A DNA stretch of 47,971 nucleotides from Psychrobacter sp. Its GTDB lineage: Bacteria > Pseudomonadota > Gammaproteobacteria > Pseudomonadales > Moraxellaceae. Shown here piece after piece: positions 37,684 to 46,593 of the stretch. Location: the NCBI GenBank assembly GCA_018260445.1, contig JAGLBE010000021.1, forward strand, positions 1-47,971, given 5' to 3'. The position numbers and the translations under genes are program-made. The notes beneath the pieces were generated by a model that was given only the letters and a program-made list of their open reading frames with translations, was not told the origin of the DNA and ran no database searches. Within the stretch, counting starts at the first letter, position 1, and each line of letters begins with the position of its first letter.

Positions 37684-38217
37684 TTAAACAGCTGCCTCTA
37701 AATAGCGGCCATCTTGGGTTAGCAGACTTGGCATAAACACATACCAATCCTCGTTATTCTTGACGAACTTCCCATGATTATAAGGCATAAACGGCGAGTC
37801 ATCTGCCAAAGGTTCTGCCACATAGTCATGAAAATCAAACTGCTGAATGCCCAACACTTTATCCACGACCAAGCCTGAAAAAATATCGGCCTGGTCGATG
37901 ACTAACACCTTTCGCTCAGTAAGGCGTAACGTGGGTGCGGTTATTCCTATAAATCCTGATAAATCGGTCAAGGGTAAAAGCCGCCCGCGCACATTGGCGA
38001 CCCCAACAAGCCAAGGCTGCGACAATGGAATACTAGAATATACGGTTGGCATGGCTAGCACTTCAGATATCTCGCCCATAGGCGCAACAAAGCGTTGACC
38101 GGCCACTTCAAAAGCGACCCCAATCCATTGATCGCGACTTTTACTATGGCGCCTACTTTTGCGTGCTGCTGCTAAGTCTGCTAGGCGTAATAATTCTATA
38201 AATCCTCTTGATGCCAC
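37684..38217 (-). CDS. pilI: CheW-domain coupling protein PilI
   Basis: PilI couples receptor PilJ to kinase ChpA. The 177-residue protein has a single CheW domain with the diagnostic segments WIGVAFEVAGQRFVAPMGEISEVL, WLVGVANVRGRLLPLTDLSGFIG and VVDKVLGIQQFDFHDY. It matches the 178 residues of P. aeruginosa PilI. I chose the GTG at 38217, four bases after the pilH stop and seven bases downstream of GGAG, over a TTG at 38268 that would overlap pilH by 47 bases. It is tightly linked to pilH but separated from pilJ by a long spacer. Confidence 0.92.
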   Translation of the reverse strand: MASRGFIELLRLADLAAARKSRRHSKSRDQWIGVAFEVAGQRFVAPMGEISEVLAMPTVYSSIPLSQPWLVGVANVRGRLLPLTDLSGFIGITAPTLRLTERKVLVIDQADIFSGLVVDKVLGIQQFDFHDYVAEPLADDSPFMPYNHGKFVKNNEDWYVFMPSLLTQDGRYLEAAV

Positions 38218-38221
38218 AGTC

Positions 38222-38584
38222 TTACTCCATTGCTGTACGAATGGTTGCCAGTAGTTCTGTCTCGTCAACAGGTTTACACAAGTATGCCTTAGCGCCCTGT
38301 CTTTTTCCCCAAACTCTATCCGTTTCTTGATTTTTGGTACTAATCATCACGACAGGTATATGACTGGTTGTTTTTCCACGTGTAATCTTTCTTGTGGCTT
38401 GAAAACCATTCATCTCCGGCATTACAATATCCATAAGAACAATATCAGGCAGGTGCTCGGTTGCCATCGCTACCCCCTGCTCACCATTATTTGCCTCAAT
38501 AATTTCAAAATCATGCTTACTTAACAAGTCTCGAAACTTTGCCATCTCTGATGGCGAATCATCAACTACTAGAACTTTTATCAT
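38222..38584 (-). CDS. pilH: Single-domain response regulator PilH
   Basis: PilH is one of two CheY-like outputs of the Pil-Chp system; in P. aeruginosa it opposes or dampens PilG and affects pilus retraction. The 120-residue receiver has the acidic pair D8-D9 (VVDDS), the phosphoacceptor D52 (VLMDIVMP) and lysine in CKPVDE. The diagnostic segment QETDRVWGKRQGAKAYLCKPVDE separates it from PilG. It lies 265 bases after pilG and four bases before pilI. Confidence 0.95.
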   Translation of the reverse strand: MIKVLVVDDSPSEMAKFRDLLSKHDFEIIEANNGEQGVAMATEHLPDIVLMDIVMPEMNGFQATRKITRGKTTSHIPVVMISTKNQETDRVWGKRQGAKAYLCKPVDETELLATIRTAME

Positions 38585-38849
38585 GGTGACTCTCTATTTT
38601 GCTTTACCAGTAAAGGTTATAACGTCAGATGGCTAAACCCTATAAGCAATAAAACCGCTGTGTGCTAGACTTTACTCGATAAATTGAATGGGCCTATTGT
38701 AAGTTAATATACGCATCGATGTTAACGATCTGCCAATGTTAAGGAGCAATGTTATTAATCCATGTTGTTAATCAACGTTATTGATATTGGTATAGAGTAT
38801 CCGCATCCGTATTAACAAATACATCAACTTAACATAGATAGCAATCGCA

Positions 38850-39230
38850 TTATTGCTGATACTGTTTAATCACATCAAACAGCTCATCTTTACTAAATGG
38901 CTTAGTTAAATACTCATCAGAGCCCACAATACGCCCACGTGCCTTATCAAAAAGGCCATCTTTAGAAGAGAGCATAATCACGGGTTTACTTGAATAATCT
39001 GGATTATTTTTAATCAAGGCGCAAGTTTGATAACCATCTAAACGTGGCATCATAATATCCACAAAAATGATATCCGGGTTATTATCAGCAATTTTTGCCA
39101 AAGCATCAAAACCATCGACAGCAGTAATCACGTTACATCCTGCTTTTTGCAGCAAGGTCTCGGCAGTGCGGCGAATCGTTTTAGAGTCATCAATAACCAT
39201 GACTTTTAGCCCATCAAAATTTATATCCAT
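38850..39230 (-). CDS. pilG: Single-domain response regulator PilG
   Basis: PilG is the CheY-like regulator phosphorylated by ChpA that promotes pilus extension and cAMP signalling in P. aeruginosa. The 126-residue receiver has D14-D15 (VIDDSKTIRRTAETLL), phosphoacceptor D58 (FVDIMMPRLDGYQTCALI) and the switch segment IMLSSKDGLFDKARGRIVGSDEYLTKPFS, nearly identical to the well-studied protein. AGGA lies about eight bases before the ATG at 39230. As first gene of the cluster it probably follows the main promoter in the long upstream spacer. Confidence 0.96.
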   Translation of the reverse strand: MDINFDGLKVMVIDDSKTIRRTAETLLQKAGCNVITAVDGFDALAKIADNNPDIIFVDIMMPRLDGYQTCALIKNNPDYSSKPVIMLSSKDGLFDKARGRIVGSDEYLTKPFSKDELFDVIKQYQQ

Positions 39231-40037
39231 CGTGGTAATCCTATTAAGTGAAATAATTCAATGATTAATCAATATACGATATAGCATAGGGTAAAGCGCG
39301 TTTACTATAATACCATTTGCATCATGACAGCTAGGTTATGCAGGCAGTAAAACACCTAATATCAGTGAGTTATCTATGAATAACCGTAACCAAGCCATAT
39401 AAAACGTTATTTTGAGCAACCAAAAAGCGTTTAAGTTTAGGTGCTATACTTGACTATAGCGCGACAGGGGTTAAGTTGAGCGCTCTACTTTTGCCATAAC
39501 ATGTTACTTAAGCAATACTTTATGTCTAAATTCCTTATTGCCTCCATTTTTAGCATAATTTAGGGTTATTTTCCACCTATTTTAATACTAAGTCAGCTTA
39601 ATGCAGATAGGATAGAGCATAAAGCAGACAACTAGAAATACCAAACCCTATATAGGATATAGTATTGTTGCGCAGGATTGACACTTACTGCTGATGTTAA
39701 GGTCATGATGGTAAGGTCTATTGGTCGACTGCAATAGGTGCGCATAGACCTGCATAGACATCTGATAAGCTACCAACCCGGCCATAAAGTGCTATCACCC
39801 TTGTTAACAGTTAAGGATGACAAGAGATGGCCATTAAGGCAACAGGGTTAGCGTAACATTAGCCAGATTAAGTAACAAAATGTGTATTGTATAGAAAGCC
39901 TATTTTTGTGCATGATGGCGTTAGGTCTGCTATGGATACGCTTAAGACATAGCCGTTTAGTGCAGCCGCTATTTAGGCTGCATAATAGGTCATACATAAG
40001 GCATACTAGTTTAGTCACCTTCATTTAAGGATAAACA
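39231..40037. other. Long spacer between divergent pilG and response-regulator gene
   Basis: About 807 bases with no gene I can support. It should contain the promoter of the pil-chp cluster (leftward) and of the two-component genes (rightward). It is AT-rich with scattered short palindromes; the clearest is GCAGCC-GCTATTTA-GGCTGC at 39962-39981, about 55 bases before the response-regulator start. No known operator was recognised. Confidence 0.6.
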
Positions 40038-40760
40038 ATGAGCAAACAAATATTATTGATTGAGGATGATCCCGATTTAGCTGAGCTAATTAGCGATTAT
40101 CTCACTATGAATTATTACGATGTGCATCACGCCCCCACCGGTCAAGAAGGCCTTGATATATTGGATACCAAAGAGCGGGCGATAGATCTGATTATTTTAG
40201 ATTTGATGCTACCGGATATGGATGGCATGCAAGTTTGTCAAAAGATTCGCGGCAATAAAAATGCCCAAACCAATAAAGTGCCCATTATTATGTTAACTGC
40301 TAAAGGCGATACCACTGACCGGGTGTTGGGGCTTGAGATGGGAGCGGATGACTATTTGGCAAAGCCGTTTGAACCGCGTGAGCTGCTGGCGCGTATTCGG
40401 GCAGTGCTGCGCCGCCACGAACAACCCAATCAGGCCGATAGCCACTCAGATAGCCTAACCTATGGGCGTTTAAGTGTGTTTCCAGATAGCCATGAAGTGA
40501 CCATTGATGACGAGCCGGTGCGCTTGACCACCCATCAATTTCAGCTGCTGCATTATTTTGCCACCCACGCTGGCAAGGTGTTAAACCGTGAGCAGTTGTG
40601 GCAAGCCATGCCCAATGACGACAGCTCGGACAATATTGATAGAGCCATTGATGTGCATATCTCAAGGCTTAGGGCGTTAATTGAAGACAATCCTCGCCAG
40701 CCGAAACGTATTATTACTGTGAGGGGTGTGGGCTATCAATTTGCCACCGATCAGGTATAA
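40038..40760 (+). CDS. OmpR/PhoB-family response regulator
   Basis: The 240-residue regulator has a receiver domain with D10-D11 (LIEDDPD), phosphoacceptor D55 (LIILDLMLPDMDG), the conserved T in IMLTAKGD and lysine in LAKPFEPRELLARIRAVLRRH. A winged-helix DNA-binding domain follows (about 140-240, LTTHQFQLLHYFATHAGKVLNREQLW ending with ITVRGVGYQFA). It resembles RstA and OmpR, but I cannot choose a named orthologue. AAGGATAAACA before the ATG gives a good ribosome-binding site. The partner kinase is the next large gene, 187 bases downstream. Confidence 0.93.
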   Translation: MSKQILLIEDDPDLAELISDYLTMNYYDVHHAPTGQEGLDILDTKERAIDLIILDLMLPDMDGMQVCQKIRGNKNAQTNKVPIIMLTAKGDTTDRVLGLEMGADDYLAKPFEPRELLARIRAVLRRHEQPNQADSHSDSLTYGRLSVFPDSHEVTIDDEPVRLTTHQFQLLHYFATHAGKVLNREQLWQAMPNDDSSDNIDRAIDVHISRLRALIEDNPRQPKRIITVRGVGYQFATDQV

Positions 40761-40768
40761 CCCTGCCA

Positions 40769-40894
40769 ATGCTGATTGCGCTCATGGCAGCCTTGCTGTT
40801 AGTGCTGCTGAAGGTCGCTGTGTACAAAGCGCCTAGAGCAACTCACGCTAACAGCATCAGCCGACGGGCAACACGCCCACGCCGGACAAGCTGA
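40769..40894 (+). CDS. Possible 41-residue small membrane protein between regulator and kinase
   Basis: An ATG at 40769 opens a 41-codon frame: a hydrophobic first part (MLIALMAALLLVLLKVAVY) followed by a strongly basic tail rich in Arg and Thr ending RRATRPRRTS. This is the profile of a small single-pass membrane protein with a cytosolic basic tail. No ribosome-binding site is visible, and the frame could be chance. It would overlap neither neighbour and lies in the 187-base gap of a two-component operon, where small regulators of kinases are sometimes encoded. Confidence 0.3.
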   Translation: MLIALMAALLLVLLKVAVYKAPRATHANSISRRATRPRRTS

Positions 40895-40947
40895 CGACAG
40901 GTGCACTGCGCCTGGTCGCCCCGATTTGATTTAAACTAGGTATTTGC

Positions 40948-42840
40948 ATGGATCGATTTGGCTTAAAAACAGTGTTTAGCAAGCTTTTTGCCAGTGTCAT
41001 GTTGACACTAGTTTTGTTTGCCGCAGGGATGATTGCGTTAATGCACCTGGTGCATGACAACTCTGCTGATGCCAAATGGCAAGTACTGGCGCAACAAATC
41101 GTCAATCAAATCGATCCCTTTGTTGATGAGCTAGACAATGCCATTACCATGCAGCAGCGGCTACAAGCCCGCTTTATGTTGGCAGTCATTAAAAAAAGTT
41201 TTGATATTTTTGATGAGTCGCTGCAAGCTAAGTTGGGTTTATATGACCGTGACGGGCATCTGCTGATTCAGACCGAAGATAGCGATTTGCCAACAATACT
41301 GCCGGAAGACCCGTCGTGGATTAGCAGACTATTGCCGTCACTGTCTTCTCCGGCACAAGCTAATGTACAAGCGATTGGCGATCGCGGTTATACTTTGTTG
41401 TATGAGCCACGTTATCCGCCCAAACCCTCAGAGCTGTATGCGGTGCTTAATTTATTTACCGGCACCTTAGCCTTATTGGTGTTAATGACGGTGGTGCTGT
41501 GGTGGATTGCCCACTCTATGACCTGGCGTATTAATCGTATGAGCCAGCAAATGCTGCAACTTGGCGAGGGGAATTTTAGCGTTCGCGTTCCGGCGCGGGG
41601 TGTGGATGAAATATCTACCCTAGCGAAAGGCTTTAATCAAGCCGCGCAAAAGATAGAGCAGCTGATTGAGGCCAATAGCTTATTACTAGCACATGCGTCA
41701 CATGAGCTGCGCACCCCCATTACCCGTATCCGCCTACAAATCGAAATGATGGAGATGTTGGCCAATGATTTACCTACTAGGTCGCAAGATAAGTTCCAAA
41801 AACGAGCGCAAGCCATCAAGCGGGATTTGACGGGATTGAACGATTTAGTGGAGAGTATTTTACTGGTCAGTCGTATGGATGCAGGGCATGCGGTGGAAAA
41901 GAATGAAACCCTAGATTTATTAGACGTGGTGAGTCAAGAATGTCAACATTATCCCGAGGCGACTTTGTTTGGCCAGTCGGTGTTGATTGAGGGTCAGCCA
42001 AAGTTATTGGTACACTTGATTCGCAATCTGCTCAATAATGCGCTGATTCATGGCAAACCGCCCATTGCTGTGCATTTATATGGGGTAGAAGACGATAAAG
42101 ACGCCCTAACACCGCCAGAAAAACTGTTCACCTTAAAGCCAAGTTTTTTAATAGATAGTGACGTCGTTTCCAGCCATGCGGCGACGATGGCTCATACTGA
42201 CTCAAGCCAAAGTATGGTTCATCGCGAGCAGGATAACCAAAGTAGCCATAGCGCTACAAGCACTGCCAGCGCAAACGAGTTAAGCGCTACAACATCGGTT
42301 AACCATAACGATAGCAGTGACACAGCTAGCAATGACGTCAGTAACCATGATTTAAAGAGCCAAGGGTCAGCTAGTAAAACAACTGAGCGTGATAGGGATA
42401 ACCTGCAGGCTGAAACAGGTACGCCTCATGCTCACTTTGACGCTACTCCTGCGACTAAATTAAAGCCTAAGGCGAGTTTAACAGACGTGCTCAAAGACGC
42501 CACCGCAAAACCTCTCAAAGTGCATGACAATGTGTTTACCAAGCACCTACGCCGCCCAAAAGCAGAGGCAATAACCAAGCCTAACTTTGCGGTACTGGCG
42601 GTTATCGACCAAGGCTCTGGTATTGCATTAGACAAACGCCAAGAGATATTCAGCCCCTTTGTTCGTCTGCAACAAAAAAACAAAGGCTCCGGCCTTGGGT
42701 TATCCCTAGTTGCCCAGATAGTAGAGGCGCATCACGGGCGTATATTTACCGATGTGTATCAAGGTCATACCCGCTTTATGGTGATATTGCCAGCCAGTAA
42801 AAAGCCATTGCTGAAACGAAAAGCTATCCCTCAACATTAG
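40948..42840 (+). CDS. Sensor histidine kinase with a large insert in its ATP-binding domain
   Basis: The 630-residue inner-membrane kinase has TM helices at about 9-31 and 165-190 flanking a periplasmic sensor of about 130 residues. A HAMP domain follows (MTWRINRMSQQMLQLGEGNFSVRVP), then the HisKA domain with H252 in HASHELRTP. The ATPase N-box is present (LLNNALIHG, N363-N364) and the G1 and G2 boxes follow much later (DQGSGI at D554; GSGLGLSLVAQIV). N-box and G1 are normally about 25-30 residues apart; here they are about 190 apart because of a Ser/Thr/Asn/His-rich, low-complexity insert. AGG precedes the ATG at 40948. It is the probable partner of the regulator upstream. Substrate and signal are unknown. 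Confidence 0.92.
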   Translation: MDRFGLKTVFSKLFASVMLTLVLFAAGMIALMHLVHDNSADAKWQVLAQQIVNQIDPFVDELDNAITMQQRLQARFMLAVIKKSFDIFDESLQAKLGLYDRDGHLLIQTEDSDLPTILPEDPSWISRLLPSLSSPAQANVQAIGDRGYTLLYEPRYPPKPSELYAVLNLFTGTLALLVLMTVVLWWIAHSMTWRINRMSQQMLQLGEGNFSVRVPARGVDEISTLAKGFNQAAQKIEQLIEANSLLLAHASHELRTPITRIRLQIEMMEMLANDLPTRSQDKFQKRAQAIKRDLTGLNDLVESILLVSRMDAGHAVEKNETLDLLDVVSQECQHYPEATLFGQSVLIEGQPKLLVHLIRNLLNNALIHGKPPIAVHLYGVEDDKDALTPPEKLFTLKPSFLIDSDVVSSHAATMAHTDSSQSMVHREQDNQSSHSATSTASANELSATTSVNHNDSSDTASNDVSNHDLKSQGSASKTTERDRDNLQAETGTPHAHFDATPATKLKPKASLTDVLKDATAKPLKVHDNVFTKHLRRPKAEAITKPNFAVLAVIDQGSGIALDKRQEIFSPFVRLQQKNKGSGLGLSLVAQIVEAHHGRIFTDVYQGHTRFMVILPASKKPLLKRKAIPQH

Positions 42841-42849
42841 CGAGTGGGT

Positions 42850-42867
42850 ATGGTCATACTTGACCAT
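42850..42867. terminator. Hairpin between converging kinase and ccmE genes
   Basis: ATGGTCA and TGACCAT form a perfect 7-bp stem with loop TACT in the 38-base gap between two converging genes. There is no T-run, so intrinsic termination is doubtful, but the position fits a shared 3' end structure. Confidence 0.45.
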
Positions 42868-42878
42868 CATATAATGGT

Positions 42879-43406
42879 CTAATCTATTAACGTTGTCGTA
42901 GTGTGATTGCCCGTTTTATCTGGCGTATTCATCGGTATGGCAGGGCTAAACGTCTCCGAGCTTGGCGCAATCCCCTTTGCAGCGTTTTGTTTTTTTAGCG
43001 AGGCGGCAACCTGCGGCGGCATATAGTTCTCATCATGTTTCGCCAATACTTCACTGGCGACAAACGTATCTCCTTGCATTTTTCCTGTCGCCACAATCCC
43101 TGAATTTTCGGCAAATAAATCGGGCAAAATGCCTTGATAGCTCACGGGTACTGTGGCATTAAAGTCGGTAATTGCAAATTGTACTTTTAGCTCATTGGCC
43201 GGGTCACGGCGCACGCTATGTGCCACCACCATGCCGCCGGCTCGAATCCGTTTGTTCTGTGGCGCCTCCCCTGCTGCTAAAGCGGTAGGGTCAAAGTAAT
43301 AATCTGTTTGTTGACCAATCGCATAAAGCACCAATACCACGGCGACAATGGCGCCGGCTAAAGTAGCAGCAACCCAAATCAGTTTGTGACGACGTACAGC
43401 GTTCAT
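42879..43406 (-). CDS. ccmE: Cytochrome c maturation heme chaperone CcmE
   Basis: CcmE carries heme covalently in the periplasm and hands it to the cytochrome c ligation complex. The 175-residue protein has an N-terminal membrane anchor (about 9-31) and a periplasmic OB-fold, with [39 protein letters not shown] and the heme-binding motif HDENY (H124, Y128). The C-terminal tail is rich in Thr, Pro and Asn. AAGG about eight bases upstream supports the ATG at 43406. It lies after ccmD; the ccmFGH genes are not in this window. Confidence 0.96.
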   Translation of the reverse strand: MNAVRRHKLIWVAATLAGAIVAVVLVLYAIGQQTDYYFDPTALAAGEAPQNKRIRAGGMVVAHSVRRDPANELKVQFAITDFNATVPVSYQGILPDLFAENSGIVATGKMQGDTFVASEVLAKHDENYMPPQVAASLKKQNAAKGIAPSSETFSPAIPMNTPDKTGNHTTTTLID

Positions 43407-43493
43407 AAATTTGCCTTGAGCGATGTTAAAAAAGCCAATCCCCAGTGAGGGAAAGTAGGGAAATGAGGATATAAAACGAGGGTTTATTTAGGT

Positions 43494-43706
43494 TTATCTA
43501 GGTTTATTTAGCACCTGGTCGGGTTTACGATGTTGCTGGCGCGCCTGCTGCATATTTAGCGATTGAATCAATTGTCGGCGCTGCTGCACACTATAAGCAC
43601 TAAAAACCATAACCGCCATCACCACGATGCCCCAACTGCTCCACACATAAACACCATGCTTGCCCATGGCTAAAAACTCTTGCAGGCTGTAAAAATAAGG
43701 GTGCAT
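43494..43706 (-). CDS. ccmD: Heme exporter accessory protein CcmD
   Basis: This 70-residue single-pass membrane protein starts MHPYFYSLQEFLAMGKHGVYVWSSWG, the conserved CcmD N-terminus, followed by a membrane helix (about 24-42) and a basic cytosolic tail (QQRRQLIQSL). CcmD stabilises the CcmABC heme-release complex with CcmE. AAGGAG lies six bases before the ATG at 43706. It sits between ccmC and ccmE, as usual. Confidence 0.93.
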   Translation of the reverse strand: MHPYFYSLQEFLAMGKHGVYVWSSWGIVVMAVMVFSAYSVQQRRQLIQSLNMQQARQQHRKPDQVLNKPR

Positions 43707-43874
43707 CAGCGGCTCCTTGATTTATTAAGACTCATATGTTTGTAATTAAAATTCATATCTTTTTATTTGAGTCAGGTGAACGGTGCATGAAACACCCCGT
43801 ATGCCTCAATATCAACGCTCAACTCACTATCCAGCATCAAATTCTAACGTTATCAAACTCTAAGCCGATTCGTT

Positions 43875-44678
43875 TTATAAATGGCGCCGAACATACTCTT
43901 TCACCCAAGCTTTGTTTCTATCTCGCTGCAATATTAAGGTATTGGTGCGATAAATGGCCAAACCTGCCACCAATAGATAACTGCCCAACATCATCAGTAG
44001 TAGCGGCATCAGCATATCAAGGGACATTTTTGGCGCATTGGTTAGGGTAATAGTAGCGCCCTGATGCAGCGTATTCCACCAGTTGACCGAATATTTGATA
44101 ATCGGCAAATTGACCGCACCGACCACCGACAATATGGCGGCAGCTTTACCTCGATTGGGGGTATGTTCAAAGGCAGCAAACAACGCCATCACGCCGGCAT
44201 ACAAAAACGCCAAAATAAGCATGGAGGTTAAGCGGGCATCCCACACCCAATAGGTGCCCCAAGTTGGCTTAGCCCAAATAGAGCCCGTTACTAAGCTTAG
44301 CACACACAGCAAAAACCCCAGCGGCGCAATGGCTTGTGCCAATAAGTTGGCGGTTTTGATGTGCCATACTAAAAAAATAACGCCCAATACTGCCATTGCC
44401 AAATAGATGGACAGCGCAATGCTGGCCGCTGGCACATGAATAAAGATAATACGGTAACTATTGCCCTGTAAATAATCAGGCGGTGCAAAGACCAAGCCCC
44501 AAATCATTCCCACCGTTAGCAACAAGACAGCTAAAATAATCAGCCACTTGACCCACGGCGAGAAAATACGAAAAAATTCACGGGTACCCACCGTCATCAA
44601 AAAACCCTGCCATAAGCGCGAGCCTAAACTGGGTTTGTTAGCAAGATTAGGCTTAGGGGGAGGCGTGGCATTTGGCAT
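43875..44678 (-). CDS. ccmC: Heme-handling membrane protein CcmC
   Basis: CcmC loads heme onto CcmE. The 267-residue protein has about six membrane helices, the tryptophan-rich WWD motif WGTYWVWDARLTS on the periplasmic side, and flanking histidines in IFIHVPAASIALS and WWNTLHQGAT that ligate heme. I chose the ATG at 44678 (MPNATPPPKP) with AAGG upstream; a longer frame to 44780 adds residues without family support. It is about 200 bases downstream of ccmB, a larger gap than is usual in this operon. Confidence 0.95.
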   Translation of the reverse strand: MPNATPPPKPNLANKPSLGSRLWQGFLMTVGTREFFRIFSPWVKWLIILAVLLLTVGMIWGLVFAPPDYLQGNSYRIIFIHVPAASIALSIYLAMAVLGVIFLVWHIKTANLLAQAIAPLGFLLCVLSLVTGSIWAKPTWGTYWVWDARLTSMLILAFLYAGVMALFAAFEHTPNRGKAAAILSVVGAVNLPIIKYSVNWWNTLHQGATITLTNAPKMSLDMLMPLLLMMLGSYLLVAGLAIYRTNTLILQRDRNKAWVKEYVRRHL

Positions 44679-44877
44679 AAAAATAACCTTATAAGCCAGA
44701 GTACGCATAGTACGAAAGTGGCTGAATGAATAGCGTCGGTCGTTTGCAACTTTAACATTGATAGCCCCAAAAGCGGCCAAAGGCTTATGATTAACCTAGC
44801 CATGTGCTAAGGACAAGGCATGCCGTTTACCCAAGCCTTATTGCTACGCCATCGCCTTATTATACCAAAACATGGCC

Positions 44878-45669
44878 TCAATTCAGCCATGCCATTTTTA
44901 AAATAAGGGCAATAACCCAAGGCACTACAAGGGTAGCCATAATACTACCGGCAAGTAACAGCGCCAAAATAGGCAAACCATTTAAACCGGTGGCATACAA
45001 ATCGACTGCACCCGTGGCAAAAATCAACACCGGCAGTTGCATCGGTAAGGCAATCAGCGGCACCAACACCGCGCCATTTTTGAGCGATAAGGTGAGGCTA
45101 CTGGCAATCGCCGCCAGCATCAACAGCAGTGGGCTACCCACCACAATGGACGCCAGTAGCGCCCCTGCCTCAAGCCATGACAGGCCAAACAAGGGCACCA
45201 CCAATAGGCTAAGTAATGCCACCAAACCGCCGCTAAATAACCAATGGATACACAAGCGTAGCAATACCCATAGCGATAATGGCGCTCTCGCCACAATCAG
45301 CTGCGTCAAGGTGCCATTATCAAAGGCTGGCCTAAACAAGTCATCCACCCCCATCACCAGAGCGAGTACCGCCGCTATCCACATCGCTGGCACGCCCAAA
45401 CGTTTGAGCAATTCGGGCTCGCTACCCACGGCAAGCGGAAACAGGGTGATAATGACCAAAAACAGCACCAAGGGATACACCCATTGCACCGCACTTTTTT
45501 GTTTGACTTGCCACTCACGACGCCATAATTGACGCAGGCCGATGCCTTGTGGGGGTGCAGCAAAGTTGGATACAGAAGAAAACCTTGCGCTAGGCAAAAT
45601 CGGTGCCTGTACGGGTCGGTGTGATTGCAAACTTGAAGATGCCAAATTAGAGTTGTCGCCACTGCTCAT
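44878..45669 (-). CDS. ccmB: Heme exporter membrane subunit CcmB
   Basis: CcmB is the membrane subunit of the CcmAB ABC-type complex needed for release of holo-CcmE. The 263-residue protein has six membrane helices from about residue 60 and family segments LRQLWRREWQVKQKSAVQWVYPLVLF and PAFDNGTLTQLIVARAPLSLWVL. It is about 40 residues longer than E. coli CcmB because of a hydrophilic Ser/Pro-rich N-terminus. Its ATG overlaps the ccmA stop (ATGA), implying coupling. An antisense open frame of similar length exists but is a shadow. Confidence 0.94.
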   Translation of the reverse strand: MSSGDNSNLASSSLQSHRPVQAPILPSARFSSVSNFAAPPQGIGLRQLWRREWQVKQKSAVQWVYPLVLFLVIITLFPLAVGSEPELLKRLGVPAMWIAAVLALVMGVDDLFRPAFDNGTLTQLIVARAPLSLWVLLRLCIHWLFSGGLVALLSLLVVPLFGLSWLEAGALLASIVVGSPLLLMLAAIASSLTLSLKNGAVLVPLIALPMQLPVLIFATGAVDLYATGLNGLPILALLLAGSIMATLVVPWVIALILKMAWLN

Positions 45670-46442
45670 AATGGCGCCTTAGCATTATCAGTCTGGTACT
45701 CATCAACGTCACCATAACGCTCACTATGACTATCACAATCGCTGTCACTATCACTATCACTATCACAATCACCATCTGCATAGCCATCATCCGCCAAATA
45801 GTCTGACAAATTAAGCTGTGTGGTTGCAATAGCGACTGCTTGGTGGCTGGTCATTAACACACTGCCACCTAAAGCAGCAAACTGCTCGATACGCTGTTGT
45901 AGTTTGGCCACCATACTCATATCCAATGCGGTAAACGGTTCATCAAGTAGCCATAAACCAGCTTGCATTGGGGTCATCAGGGCTAACCGGGCCAAGGTCA
46001 CCCGCCGGGTTTGACCCGCTGACAGCTGATAGCTACTGACCGCCTCAAACCCCGACAAATCCACCCAGTCTAGGGCGTGAGCCAACGCCTCGGTTGTCGG
46101 CGCTATCCCATACAAATTTAATAAAAAGGTGAGGTTTTGCGCCACCGTTAAATTGGGGTTAATGCCCAATTGATGGGACACATATAACGGAGCAATGGGT
46201 AAGCCAACCTGACCACAGTAGCTGACCTCGCCTTTTAATAGGGGCAATAAGCCCGCTAGTTGCATCAATAACGTGGTTTTACCAGTGCCATTGGCGCCAA
46301 TTAGATGACAAATATCTCCTGATGCTAAAGACAGGTTCACTGCCGTACATAACGTGATATCACCCCGTTGCACAGTGACCTTATCAAGGTCTAAAACAGG
46401 TGGTGCTATACTGAGACTACCGGATGACTTAAGGTTAACCAT
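45666..46442 (-). CDS. ccmA: Heme exporter ATP-binding subunit CcmA with acidic C-terminal tail
   Basis: CcmA is the ATPase of the CcmAB complex in cytochrome c maturation. The 258-residue protein contains Walker A GANGTGKTT (residues 49-57), the signature LSAGQTRRVTLARL, Walker B LWLLDEPFTALD and the H-loop in MTSHQAV. It exceeds the usual 200-210 residues by a tail of about 40 residues made of Asp/Ser/Cys/His (DGDCDSDSDSDSDCDSHSE) encoded by short DNA repeats. I chose the ATG at 46442; the frame extends further upstream without family support. It is first of the ccm genes in this window. Confidence 0.93.
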   Translation of the reverse strand: MVNLKSSGSLSIAPPVLDLDKVTVQRGDITLCTAVNLSLASGDICHLIGANGTGKTTLLMQLAGLLPLLKGEVSYCGQVGLPIAPLYVSHQLGINPNLTVAQNLTFLLNLYGIAPTTEALAHALDWVDLSGFEAVSSYQLSAGQTRRVTLARLALMTPMQAGLWLLDEPFTALDMSMVAKLQQRIEQFAALGGSVLMTSHQAVAIATTQLNLSDYLADDGYADGDCDSDSDSDSDCDSHSERYGDVDEYQTDNAKAPL

Positions 46443-46593
46443 AAAATATCCGTCTTTGATATTGCTATAGTAAGCTATAGTAAGATGGTGAAATAGTGAA
46501 GTAATGAAAACACTTTTTATATGTAAGAATGGCAAAGGTGTTTGCAGGCGCTCGTTAAAAGCAGTTGTTATATGCCGTTGTGAGAAGCAGCTG

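Noticed and set aside
44804-45532. Plus-strand open frame of 242 codons opposite ccmB
   Set aside because: It lies entirely antisense to a well-supported ccmB, has a Ser/Thr/Asn-rich composition without domain features, and has no ribosome-binding site.
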